This document shows positions 1-10,300 of a stretch of 64,000 nt of DNA, piece after piece. Each line of letters begins with the position of its first letter. Positions within the stretch are counted from its first letter, which is position 1. The notes beneath the pieces are model-generated. The model ran no database searches, had not been told where the DNA came from, and was given only the letters and a program-made list of their open reading frames with translations. The DNA is from Diospyros lotus (taxonomy: Eukaryota > Streptophyta > Magnoliopsida > Ericales > Ebenaceae), in NCBI RefSeq assembly GCF_014633365.1, contig NC_068345.1, forward strand, positions 14,950,058 through 15,014,057, given 5' to 3'. The translations under genes were made by a program, and so were the position numbers.

Positions 1-1662
1 TTGGGGGCTGCTAGGGAGATTTGGGAGGTTGTAACACAAACTTACTCTAAGGTACAAGATGCATCTGTTATCTATGAAATTAAGACCAAGATTAGTGGGG
101 CTAAACAAGATGGGATGTCGGTTATGGAGTATTATAATTACACGAAAGGCCTTTGGCTGTTGGACCACTATCAAAATATTAAGATGATATGTAAGGAGGA
201 TGCTGTGACCCTTAATCAAATAATGGATAGGGATCGGATTGTTGAATTCTTGGCTGGACTTAATCATGAATTTGATCAAGTTAAGGTGCAGATACTTGGC
301 CGAGAGAAGCTACCATCCATCAACGAAGTATTTTCCATGGTAAGGAGTGAAGAGAATAAGAGGATTGTGATGCTAAAGGAGGCAGCCATTGATGGTTCAG
401 CATTGATGTCAAACAAGGGCAATGGACCAAGGAAGTTAGGGAGGATGGAATAGCAGGTAAAACCTGGCAGCAAGGATGGCCTATGGTGCACTTTTTGTTG
501 GAAACCTAGGCACACTCGAGACACTTGTTTTGGGCTACATGAAAAAGAGGCAGTTTTCAGCAAGCTTGGTGGGTTTAAAAACTTGGCTCTAAAGAACCAA
601 GTCTACCTATCTCACAAAATCCAAGAGGAGGGCAAATCTGGAGAAAAGACTGATGCAGATGCCAGCCCTGATCTAACTCAACTTAATGCCAATGAGATCC
701 GTAAGCTGAAATCTTTTCTTAAGACTATGCAAGAAGGCACCTGCTCTTTAGCACTCTCAGGTAACACAAATTCTGCATACGTTACTTCCTTAAAGACTAT
801 TTGGAATGATGTTTTGATCTCGGATTCTGGAGCCACTAGCCACATGGCACCCAATCCAAGTATATTTACTACCTACCAGCCACTCAACACCTCCAAACAA
901 ATTACCATTGCCAATGGGAAATCAGTCCCAATTGTTGGTCAAGGCCAAGTTAACCTTTGCCCAAATTTGTCTCTTAAATCAGTCCTACATGTCCCTCAAT
1001 TATCAGCAAACCTTCTCTCAATCCATCAACTCACAAGGACTTGAATTACTTAGCCATTTTTTCTCCTAATGGTTGTGAGTTTCAGGAACTGAAGACCAGG
1101 ACAAGAATTGGAGCTGCTAGGGTAAAGGATGGGCTGTACTACTTCATGGGAAAGGACTTTCATCCACCTAGGGACCAGCTGCAGGTGGCATACTCCTCAA
1201 ACAATGCAACAGATCACTCAGAAATATGGCTGCACCATTACTGACTGCCTTGGCCACCCTCCATTCTTACTTTTGAGGGCTATGTTTCCTACTTTCTTTA
1301 AGTCCATAGACCCTAGCATATTTCATTGCGATATATGCATCTTAGCTAAACAACATCGTGTTTCTTATTCAATCAGTAATAAAATCAGTTCAATACCTTT
1401 TTCCTTAATCCATTCGGATGTTTGGGGGACTTGCAAAATCCTTAATTATTTTGGGACAAAATGGTTTTTCTCCTTCATTGATGATTGCACTCATATGACA
1501 TGGGTTTTTTTGCTTAAAGACAAGGCAGCCATAGGGACAGTATTACCAAACTTTTGCAAAATGATAGCTACCCAATTTGGAACCCCTATCCAAAAATTTA
1601 GCATAGACAATGCCCGTGATTATTTCAATCATCATATGCATCAATTTTTCCAACAAGAAGGG
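1..1662 (+). pseudogene. Copia gag, protease and N-terminal integrase, disabled
   Basis: The gag reading frame runs to a stop at 451-453 and continues in the same frame to 1044. The zinc knuckle (487-528) has the CX2CX4HX4C pattern, CTFCWKPRHTRDTC. The aspartic protease site is DSGATSHM near 823-846. A frameshift near 1041 moves the frame, and another before 1245 moves it back. The integrase then shows a degenerate HHCC zinc region (FHCDICILAKQHR) and catalytic-core blocks SDVWG and FIDDCTHMTW; the DNG motif is altered to DNARDYF. Translation ends at the TRIM insertion. Confidence 0.9.
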
Positions 1663-2431
1663 TGTTACAACTCTCGGGTAGAACTCACCCTCAAAAGCTA
1701 GCTGTTAAGGGGAGGGTGCCCAAGAGATTATAAACCCCACACCAGAAGCTTGAACTTCCAATGTGGGACAAGTCCCATACCTTGCAATGAACAATAACAT
1801 ACCACCACGTTCCGCAGCCTGGTGCTCACGACGACAGGCTGTGCACTAGTCTCTGCTAGTCTCGGGTGAACACTGCAATGCCGACGTCACCTCCGTCGCC
1901 GCTCGCTTGCATTGGGAGCCATGGGGCTAGCTTTGATACCATTGTTACAACTCTCGGGTAGAATTCACCCTCAAAAACTAGCTGTTAAGGGAGGGTGCCC
2001 AAGAGATTATAAACCCCACACCAGAAGCTTGAACTTCCAATGTGGGACAAGTCCCTGTCATGACCCTATGAGTAATAAAAGGGTATTATTGTAATAGGGT
2101 AGAATAGTTTGTTAGGGATATTCTAGCAATTAGTTAGGTGCACATGGCTGCATGTGCAAGGCTGTTAGGGGACAAATATGCCTATATAAGGCTGATGTAA
2201 ATGGAGGGGATGGTATGCTGAAAATTATTGAAATGAATATCTGATTCTCTCTCATTTTCTCTCTACTTCTCTCCCTCATTTCTCTCTACATCCTTCCCCC
2301 AATTCTGTCCAAATATCCTTTTAAACTTTCTGTTCTTAGTTCTACTCAATCGGATTCTTCCGATTGCCAATCCAGCCTCATTATGAACCCTAGGTTCATG
2401 ACAGTCCCATACCTTGCAATGGACCATAACG
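1663..2431 (-). mobile_element. TRIM (terminal-repeat retrotransposon in miniature)
   Basis: Two direct repeats, 1663-1799 (137 bp) and 1943-2431 (the latter split by a solo LTR), flank only about 143 bp of non-coding DNA. The ends are TGTTACAAC and AATAACA (AATAACG in the second copy). On the - strand the right-hand repeat is followed one base later by TGGTATCAAAGCT (+ strand 1929-1941), an initiator-Met tRNA primer-binding site, which fixes the orientation. The target-site duplication AAGGG is at 1658-1662 and 2432-2436, within the Copia integrase. It has no coding capacity and would depend on enzymes from another element. Confidence 0.88.
2056..2403 (+). mobile_element. Solo LTR inside the TRIM
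   Basis: This 348-bp segment begins TGTCATGACCCTA and ends TAGGTTCATGACA. It is flanked by a perfect 5-bp duplication GTCCC (2051-2055, 2404-2408). Comparison with the intact TRIM LTR at 1663-1799 shows the break exactly. A TATA-like CTATATAAGG near 2181 followed by a long CT-rich leader resembles the LTRs at 18383, 24683 and 37446. The internal region is gone, as expected after LTR-LTR recombination. Confidence 0.9.
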
Positions 2432-3008
2432 AAGGGATTGTCCATGAATCTTCTTGTGTTGACACCCTACAACAAAGTGGAGTGGCCGAATAGAAGATGA
2501 GACATCTTCTTAATGTGGCCCGTACCCTACTTCATCATCATCATGTGCCTAAACTATATTGGGGGGAAACTATCCTAACTGCTGCATTTTTGATTAATCG
2601 AGTGCTAACCAAAATTCTTAACCATCAAAGCCCCATTGCATGCCTAACTACACATTTTTCAAATTTTAATGTGCACAACTCTTTACCTCTTAGAGTATTC
2701 GGTTGCGTGGCCTTTGTCCATATTTCCAAACAACGTAGAGATAAACTTGATCCTAGGGCAATCAAATGTGTATTCTTAGGCTGTTCACCTACCCAAAAAG
2801 GATACAAATGCTACCATCCTCCTACCCAAAAACTGTATATCTCTAAGGACATTACCTTCATTGAAACCCCTTCCATTTTTTCATTCCTCTATCACTGGTT
2901 GCCTAGGGGGAGCCTGCTTATGGTGACCTCGGTGATCTTTGGAATACCACTGATCGCAACCTATCAATTCCAAACCCAACCTTTGATGTCATATGAATTC
3001 CAAACCTA
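2432..3008 (+). pseudogene. Copia integrase C-terminal part
   Basis: The frame resumes after the TRIM target duplication with SSCVDTPQQSGVAE, the usual sequence around the last catalytic glutamate, then a stop codon where an arginine codon is expected. It goes on through the block HHHHVPKLYWGETILTAAF and the conserved segment VFGCVAFVHI. The linker from 3009 to 3344 is too degenerate to read through. It is part of the split Copia polyprotein. Confidence 0.88.
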
Positions 3009-3344
3009 GCCTCTGCCCTCGCTTCCAAACAACCTTCTCATTCCAACCTCAATTCCCAGCCTTCCCATACCACTGACTGCAACCTATGTTCAGGTACTGG
3101 GAGCCATATAGGAGGACAAGATCATGCTAAAGTGAAAGAGGAAACAACCACTCAAATGTTGTCACCTCTAGTACGATTTAAGGGTTCACCCTATGTTTAT
3201 AAGCGGAGGTAGCCTAGCTAAGAACCCCAGCAGATCCAGTCCTCAGTTTATAGTCAAGGTAATGATCTCACACAACCCATTCTCTTAACTTCTACTGAAT
3301 CTATCTTTGATGATCTAGACCTCTCTATTGTTGCTAGAAAAGGG

Positions 3345-4934
3345 GTGAGAAACTTCACAAAACACCCCTTAACCAATTACATCTCCTATCATTGGTTTTC
3401 CCCAAAACATAGGAGCTTCCTGGTATCCTTAGATGCAATTATCATTCCTAAATCAGTCCAAGAGGCACTAAAGGATCAGAATTGGAGAAATGCCATGATG
3501 GAAGAAATGGGTGCTTTGAAAAAGAACCACACATGGGATCTTGTATCCAAACCAAAAGGGGTTAATCTTGTTGGGTGTAGATGGATTTTCAATGTTAAAT
3601 ACAAGGCAAATGGCACCCTTGAAAGATATAAGTGCAGGCTGGTGGCTAAAGGATATAGCCAGTCATATGGAATTGATTATCTTGAAACATTTGCCCCAGT
3701 AGCAAAAATGACCACGGTCAGAATCCTTTTATGCTTGGCAGTCCATTTTGAATGGAACCTACAACAACTAGATGTCAAAAATGCATTCCTCCATGGATAC
3801 TTAGAGGAAGAAGTATATGTGGAATTACCACCAGGATTCCGAGAAGGAAATGAAGGACAGGTATGCTGCCTAGAGAAGGCCCTATATGGCCTTAAGCAAT
3901 CACCCAAGGCATGGTTTGGTAGGTTTTCTAAAGCTATGAAAGTTTTAGGGTATTTTCACAGTAGAGGGGACCATACTCTCTTTATAAAGCATTCAAAGGA
4001 ACATAAGGTAACAATTCTTTTAGTGTATGTAGATGATATGATAGTTACAGGTAATGATAAAGAAGAACAGGTCAAACTCAAAGAAAAATTGGCCAAGGAG
4101 TTCGAAATCAAGGACTTGGGCACTCTTAAATATTTCCTAGGCGTTGAGGTTGCTTGCTCCAAAGAAGGGATTTTTCTGTCCCAAAGAAAATATGTACTTG
4201 ATTTGTTGGCAAAAACATGTATGCTTGGTGGAAAAGGATCTAAAATTCCAATTGAACCTAACAACAAATTGTGGAATAATCCAACCAGTCAAATGGTGGA
4301 TAAGGGGAGATATCAAAAACTTGTTGGGAGACTAATCTACCTATCCCATACAAGGCTAGATATAGCATTTGCAGTCAGACTTGTGAGTCAATTCCTGTAC
4401 AATCCAACAGACGATCACATGCTAGCTGTGAGGAGGATCTTAAACTACTTGAAGACCACTCCAGGTAAGGGAATTCTCTTTAAAGCAAGGAAAGAACTGG
4501 ACATCAATGGTTTTTCAGATGCAAATTATGCAGGTTCAGTAACAAATAGAAGATCTACAAGTAGTTATTGTGTATATCTAGGGGGAAATGTGGTATCATG
4601 GAGAAGCAAGAAGCAGACTGTGGTAGTAAGGTCAAGTGTAGAGGTAGAGTTCCGGGGCCATGGCCCTAGGCCTATGTGAGGTCTTATGGTTGAAAATCAT
4701 TTTAGAAGACCTAAGGATTCAAATCCAAGGCCCAATTGGGATAAGGTGTGATAACCAAGCAACTATCAGCATAGCCCATAATCTTGTTCAACATGACAGT
4801 ACTAAACATGTTGAGATTGATAGACATTTTATAAAGAAAAAAATTGGAAGCAGGTTTGATTCAATTACCCTATGTGCCTTTAGAGGATCAGGTAGCAGAT
4901 ATACTGACCAAGGGGTTGCTAGCAAAGAGATCTG
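3345..4934 (+). pseudogene. Copia reverse transcriptase and RNase H
   Basis: A 444-codon open frame (3345-4679) covers nearly all of the reverse transcriptase. Visible blocks are [56 protein letters not shown] and the catalytic LLVYVDDMIVTG. RNase H follows with DANYAGSVTNRRSTS and, after a frame change near 4660, a region containing CDNQATISIAHN and the histidine block DRHFIKKKI. The long open RT frame suggests moderate age, but the protein is broken upstream and at the end of RNase H. Confidence 0.93.
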
Positions 4935-4991
4935 ATGATTTGACAAACAAGCTTGGAATGTGTGATATACATTCTCCAACATGAGGGAGAG

Positions 4992-5272
4992 TGTTGGCAA
5001 AGATAAAGTAGAAGATAAATATTGAGTAGCAGCCAGAATTATCCTCAACTAACTTACTAATTTATGTTCTATTTTTCTGTAAATTAATTGTTGTAATCTA
5101 GTCCTAGAAAGTAGGAAGTAATCTAGTCCTATATTTTAGGAATTATCTAGTCCTAAAACTTAGGAGATTTCTTAGGAGTTGTTCTCTATTTATACTTGTA
5201 CATTCATTCCTTGAAAATGTGAGAAAGCATTCTTCCTTTTTCCCAATTATTTAACATTTGCACTAGCTAACA
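4992..5272 (+). repeat. 3' LTR of the first Copia element
   Basis: It begins TGTTGGCAAAG directly after the purine tract at 4981-4991 and ends CTAGCTAACA, giving TGTT...AACA terminal inverted dinucleotides typical of Copia. The 5' partner is outside the window, so the right boundary (281 bp) is inferred from the ending. Confidence 0.75.
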
Positions 5273-5701
5273 ATCTATGGATCTTGACGCGGTAAAGGAT
5301 TTTTAAAGGTTCTAGCTCCTATAAAAAGCTAGCAATTGTTGGGTAAGGTTGGTAGCTCTCATAAAAAGCTATAGGGATAATTTTTAGTGAACTTCTTGAG
5401 ATGTATTTTACTTGAGAGAAGAGTAGGTACTTGAACCTCTATAAATCTTTGGTCTCTCTTTACTTTCTTGCATTTTTTTGTTTGATTATTAACTACTAAA
5501 AGCTCAAAATGCACAATTTCACACTTAGCAGAAAAATTATCTCTCATAATCACCAACATTTTTTTAAATATTTAAATTTCAAATGAGCAAGCTTCTCAAA
5601 ATTCACAATTTCACACTTTTTACAAAAAAAAATCTCATAATCACCTAAAATTTCTAATAAATAGATTTCAAACAACCAAGGAGCAAGCTCTTAGTCTTTA
5701 A
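5273..5701. other. AT-rich spacer between Copia and MITE
   Basis: I see no gene or clear element here. Two short similar pieces occur near 5318-5334 and 5359-5372 (ATAAAAAGCTA), and two more near 5500-5540 and 5600-5640 (TCACAATTTCACACTT, then CTCATAATCACC), hinting at old local duplication. It may be intronic to RanBPM. Confidence 0.4.
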
Positions 5702-6412
5702 CCCCATTTGCGATTGAGGTGAGGTGAGTTGAATTATGAAAAAGTGTTTGGTAAATTTATTAAGTTGAGTTATTATATTAAGGTAGTGTTTGTTAACTAA
5801 GATATAGACGAAAACGATAAATTATGAAAAGTATTTTAGACTTTGTCATTTCTAGTGTGTGTGTTAAATTTATCTGACGACCCTTAAAAAAGAAGTCACG
5901 TGATTTCTTATCTAGTATTTTTTAGATATGTTTATCTCTCTTCTTTTCCCGATAAGTATATCTTGAACCTTACAGATAAGAAAAAATGATGCATATGTCC
6001 TCTAGTGCATTCTAAAAAATTTAACAAATAATTTGATAAAAATTTTGGAATACTTTCCAGTCTTATCTTAACCATTCCATATTTTGGTTTAGAAAGCATT
6101 CCAACCTTATTTTTATACAATCTTATCTTTATTTATTTTAACAAACGCTACCTAAATGAATAAAAAAGACATACAAAAGTTATATAACTAGCAATGAGCA
6201 AATACACAACTTAAAAAGGAGCAAAATTGGAATATGACATTCCACTTAGCAAACTCACCTCAACCTCATCAAATTCAAGAGGTTAACTTTGGCCCCCCTA
6301 CATTCACCTCAACTGAGTTAAGAGGAGTTGTGATGTTACCAAACACACAACTTACTATGTTTGGGAGCAAAATCAACTCAACTTGCTCCCAAACTCAATC
6401 CCAAAGGAGCCC
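5702..6412. mobile_element. Tourist-like (PIF/Harbinger) MITE carrying a second MITE
   Basis: The left end CCCCATTTGCGATTGAG and the reverse complement of the right end, GGCTCCTTTGGGATTGAG, form imperfect terminal inverted repeats. The 3-bp duplication TAA is at 5699-5701 and 6413-6415, as expected for PIF/Harbinger elements. An inner element (5782-6152) interrupts it. No transposase is encoded. Confidence 0.6.
5782..6152. mobile_element. Inner Tourist-like MITE, 371 bp
   Basis: Terminal inverted repeats GGTAGTGTTTGTTAA and, from the other end, GGTAGCGTTTGTTAA are flanked by TAA at 5779-5781 and 6153-6155. Its interior matches a second copy at 63345-63625, including GAAAAATGATGCATATGTC and TAGTGCATTCTAAAAAATTTAA (with small changes), so this is a real family in this genome. 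Confidence 0.75.
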
Positions 6413-7327
6413 TAAATATGCATTTTTTTCCTAGTAAATAAGTTTCTTAATCTCATTATTTAAATTATTTTACATTTCAAATTCATAGTTACACATGTAT
6501 ACTGTTAATTGTAGTCTGTATAGCATTTGAAATTTGAAGTTCAAAATATGAAGTAATGTTTAAAATGTATAAATATTTTTAAAACTATTAAAAGTGAAAT
6601 TACAAACTTTTAAAACTGGAATTGGAAAATATTTAATTTTTTTTTCAGAAAACGATTAATAAAACAGATTGCCCCAGTGGACTTGGCCTGTTAAGGTTCA
6701 CAAGCTGCAGGCCTTGCCCGACTCATAAGCTCATTGGGCTGGGTCAGGTCAGCTCAGCCCAGGCGGAGTTGTGGGCAGAGCTGGGCCCTTGCCTGAGAAC
6801 ATGAGTCAGGCCTAGGCCTGTGCCCAACTTGTTAAAAGAAGTGCCGACCCCAGGCTAGCTTGGTCCGGCCCATTTGACATCCTATTCTTGTACCTGGAGA
6901 TTTTTCTGCATAGGTTTTGGACTTCATTTCTTTTTGTGTTTTTTCTTACCATTAAGATCCAGAAATAATATTCTATGGTGAAGTCTTTCTCGTATGAATT
7001 AAGATTGGCTACTTGTGGCAGTTATTTATATTTGGGAATGGCAGGGGACTATTTAACTTGACATCTTGATTACTGTTAATGTTTGAACGGATTATTTTGA
7101 TTGCAACTCATATGTTCTTTTTACAAGTTAGAAGTTCTTCAATTTTTAACCTTAGGAAAGATCTTTTTATTTTTCGTGTCTGATGCCTGATAATATACCA
7201 AACCATGTCTTATCCACATGTGAAATTTGGTATCTGCCTTTTGATATTATAGCTGTAATTAAGGTTCTAACTTTATTCTTCCTCTTTGAAATTGATGCCC
7301 ACTTTTTGGTTCTTTATCTTTGTTTAG
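6413..7327. other. Non-coding DNA before the first visible RanBPM exon
   Basis: Probably intronic to RanBPM, ending in the acceptor TTTGTTTAG at 7319-7327. A GC-rich patch at about 6665-6885 ends GGCCCATTTGACATCCTA, which resembles the termini of plant hAT-type MITEs; the other end is not clear. A similar relic lies near 43485-43620. Confidence 0.4.
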
Positions 7328-10300
7328 GCATATGAAAAGCAAGAACGAGCAAAGCAACAGATGATGATTGACAAAATTTCCTTGCCGCAGAATGTCAGTT
7401 ACGAGTAAGTTTATATTGATTTTGGGTTTTTCTTGAATTGACTAATTCTTTGTGGTAGTAGGACACATCAATAAATTGATTAGAAGTCATCATTATGTGT
7501 GTGTTGAGGTAACATGACCTTCAAGGGTATAAAGCTGGTAAAAACAGGATGGTTGCTTCCACGGAAATGCGATTTGATTTTAGATGTTGCATGCAACAAA
7601 TGAGCTACTCCTTTTTGTATTTTATTGTGTTGTGCATTTTGAAGCTTGAATTTAGTGTCCTCTCCACCCTTCAATTGAAGGCATTTGCACCACCTATGTA
7701 TGGTGAATCAATTAATTTGCTGTTGCTCATTTGAGGAAATTTACAAAACTAACATTTACTTCCACCATTTTTCTTTTACTTGACCCACCAAAAGGGGTTT
7801 TGTGAAGCTGAACTTGTATATCAAAGTTCCAGATTGAAATATATCCTAGTTCAAGAGATCATAATACATTTATTTACGGTATAATGGAATCTCCCACTAA
7901 TAGTTTTAAGGGTAAATTGCACTTAGACCCCCTGTGGTTTGTCTCATTTTCAATGAGACACCTTGTGGTCTACAAATGTCTTTCCAGGTCTCTATGGTTT
8001 GCTTTTTCTGCACAGAGACCCCTTCCATTACTAACACTGTTAATTAAGTGTGGGTAAACTGCATTTAAACCCCCTGTGGTTTGGGCAAAAGTAAATTTAT
8101 GCTAGGGAAAATTGCACTTAGACCCTTTATCCTCTTTGATGAGCAAGGAAATCCTTTTTAAGTCTGCTTGTAGTTTCAAGTTTCATAACCTGTTTGTCAT
8201 TAATTTAGTCTTAATTTTGTTTACCAGAATAGTTCACTCCTATTTGCTGCACTATGGCTACGAGGATACACTCAAATTATTGGACATTGCCAACAAAAGT
8301 TCTTTCGCTCCTATCTCATTGGCTCAAGAACGTGGCTTTAATGAGCAAGATGACATGTATGCATTGCACCAAAGAAAGACTCTTCGTCAGGTACAAATTG
8401 CCAAAGCATTTTTATTTTATTATCGAGAGCTGGCAAAATAGTATTTTTAGGATGTAGGAGCAGTGGCCTGTAGATTGTTATTTGTGAAATTAAGACTTAT
8501 TATTTGCTCCTTTTAGGTTCTTCATTTATTGATAAGCACTGGTTTCTGAGGGGTTCCCCACCCCCCTGTACTCAGGCTGTTTTTGGTATATTATTTTTTA
8601 AGAATGTTTGCTTCATTTTGTCTAAAGATTTGTAATCTATCACCATCTCTTAAGTTGCATTTTTTTTTTTTTGGTAGTGGAGAGTCATCTATTTGCTTCT
8701 AGTAATTTTCTGGCCCTTTGAAATGATCAGTCTTGTGGAAAATGAAAGCATCATTGCTATTGTGGAGGTTAAGACTTAAGATGTATCTTACTAATAAGCT
8801 TTAGTTCCAATGGATACAATGTAGCTTTAGTTCTAATGGAGAATGTAAAAAGGTATAATAAGTCAGATGTTTCCTTCATGTTCAGATGGGGTTCACAGCA
8901 GTGAGCAGAGAGTAAAATGCTGCTCATGGAGGACTTCTGTTTTTTGATGAATCTGTTGAGGAAGTGAGGAAATTATTGTGACTAGATGTGGTTTTCTTTT
9001 GCATTTATTGGACACCACTGAAATAATATTAAGGCACTTTGTCTTTTGCTTTAACAATAAAAATATGGATCACTAATGCCACGTAAAGAAGTTATATGTC
9101 TTGAGCTTTTTATGAAATGTACCCTTATAACAGGGAATTAACTTTATTCTAAAATTAGTATTTTGTAAGCTTTTGTTCATAGAGAGGATACACTTGGAGC
9201 GGGAAGGTTTTTTGTGAAATCTTAAAGTGTAAGTTTGGGTTCCTTGCATATGGCAGGGTGCCTAATTTGCTAATTGAGGAGTTTGAAGTTTTAGAAGTTC
9301 TTAAGTGTCATCCTGTGACATTTAATCTTTATGAGCATACTTGCAAACGTGACCTTTGTTTAAAACAATGATTTGACTAACATACTTTTATGCTATGAAG
9401 TTAATCAGGAGTGGCAAAATTGATGATGCATTTGACAAACTTCGTGATTGGTATCCTCAAATTATTCAGGTTGACTTTCTCGTCATTTACATAATTTATT
9501 TTGTTTTTAAAGATAAATTCCCATCTAGTCATTTACATGTGTAAAATTCATTTTTCTCACAAGTATGCCTTTTGTTTTGTTTGGTGCTTTCTGGTTAGGA
9601 AAATAGAGTATCCACTAGGTTGTATATTTTATACCATAGGAACGTGCATTATCTGCTATGCTATTTATTTATACCTAGACCTGGCTTGTGGCCATGCCTG
9701 TGTCGGACCATGTGGACAATGGTTGTGAGCCTAATTTCAAGTGCTGCAGGCAAGAATCATATCTGAGGCCAGGAATCAAAAATTTAGCAGCCACTGTGGG
9801 ATTTATGATGGCCTGCTAGCTGACTTTTTAGGATGTGAACTAAGAAGTGTTTTTTTGTTGGAATTCATTATGAAATTAGAATGTAGCATGTCAAGATTAA
9901 ATCATTTACAGTGATGTATTTTTAGAGGCAGTGAAACAATATTCATCAGCCCTATGCTTTCTTCTCATGATGTATTTAAGTACTTCATTCTCTTCTTGAA
10001 GTTGACCAAATGCTTTAAAAGTTCATGCTTATAGAGGGTGCTCCAACCTGTTTTAATATAGAATAATGCTATTGGTACACCTTTGTGTACACTTTGGGCT
10101 ACACAAAGGTGTACCAATGACAAAAATATCCCTCATGAGGCGCATAGAGGCGCGTGAGGAACAGGGTATTTTAGTCATAATACCCCTTATGTAGCTCAAG
10201 ATGTACAAAAACGATGTACATGTAGCATGATTCTTTAATATATCCCATTGAGTGTTACACTTGACTTGTCATGGGTTTACTTTGTGGTTATTCGTATGAG

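Larger units (their letters stand above)
1..5272 (+). mobile_element. Ty1/Copia LTR retrotransposon, 3' part, interrupted by a TRIM
   Basis: The window opens inside the gag region of a Copia element. Domain order gag, zinc knuckle, protease, integrase, reverse transcriptase, RNase H is that of Ty1/Copia. The 5' LTR and the start of gag lie before base 1. Stops and frameshifts are scattered through it, so it is inactive. A purine-rich tract at 4981-4991 precedes the 3' LTR (4992-5272). A TRIM at 1663-2431 splits the integrase. The element lies upstream of the first visible RanBPM exon, so it sits either in an intron of that gene or in its 5' flank. Confidence 0.93.

Noticed and set aside
1929..1941. 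TGGTATCAAAGC words as tRNA gene parts
   Set aside because: They sit exactly beside LTRs and are primer-binding sites; no cloverleaf surrounds them.
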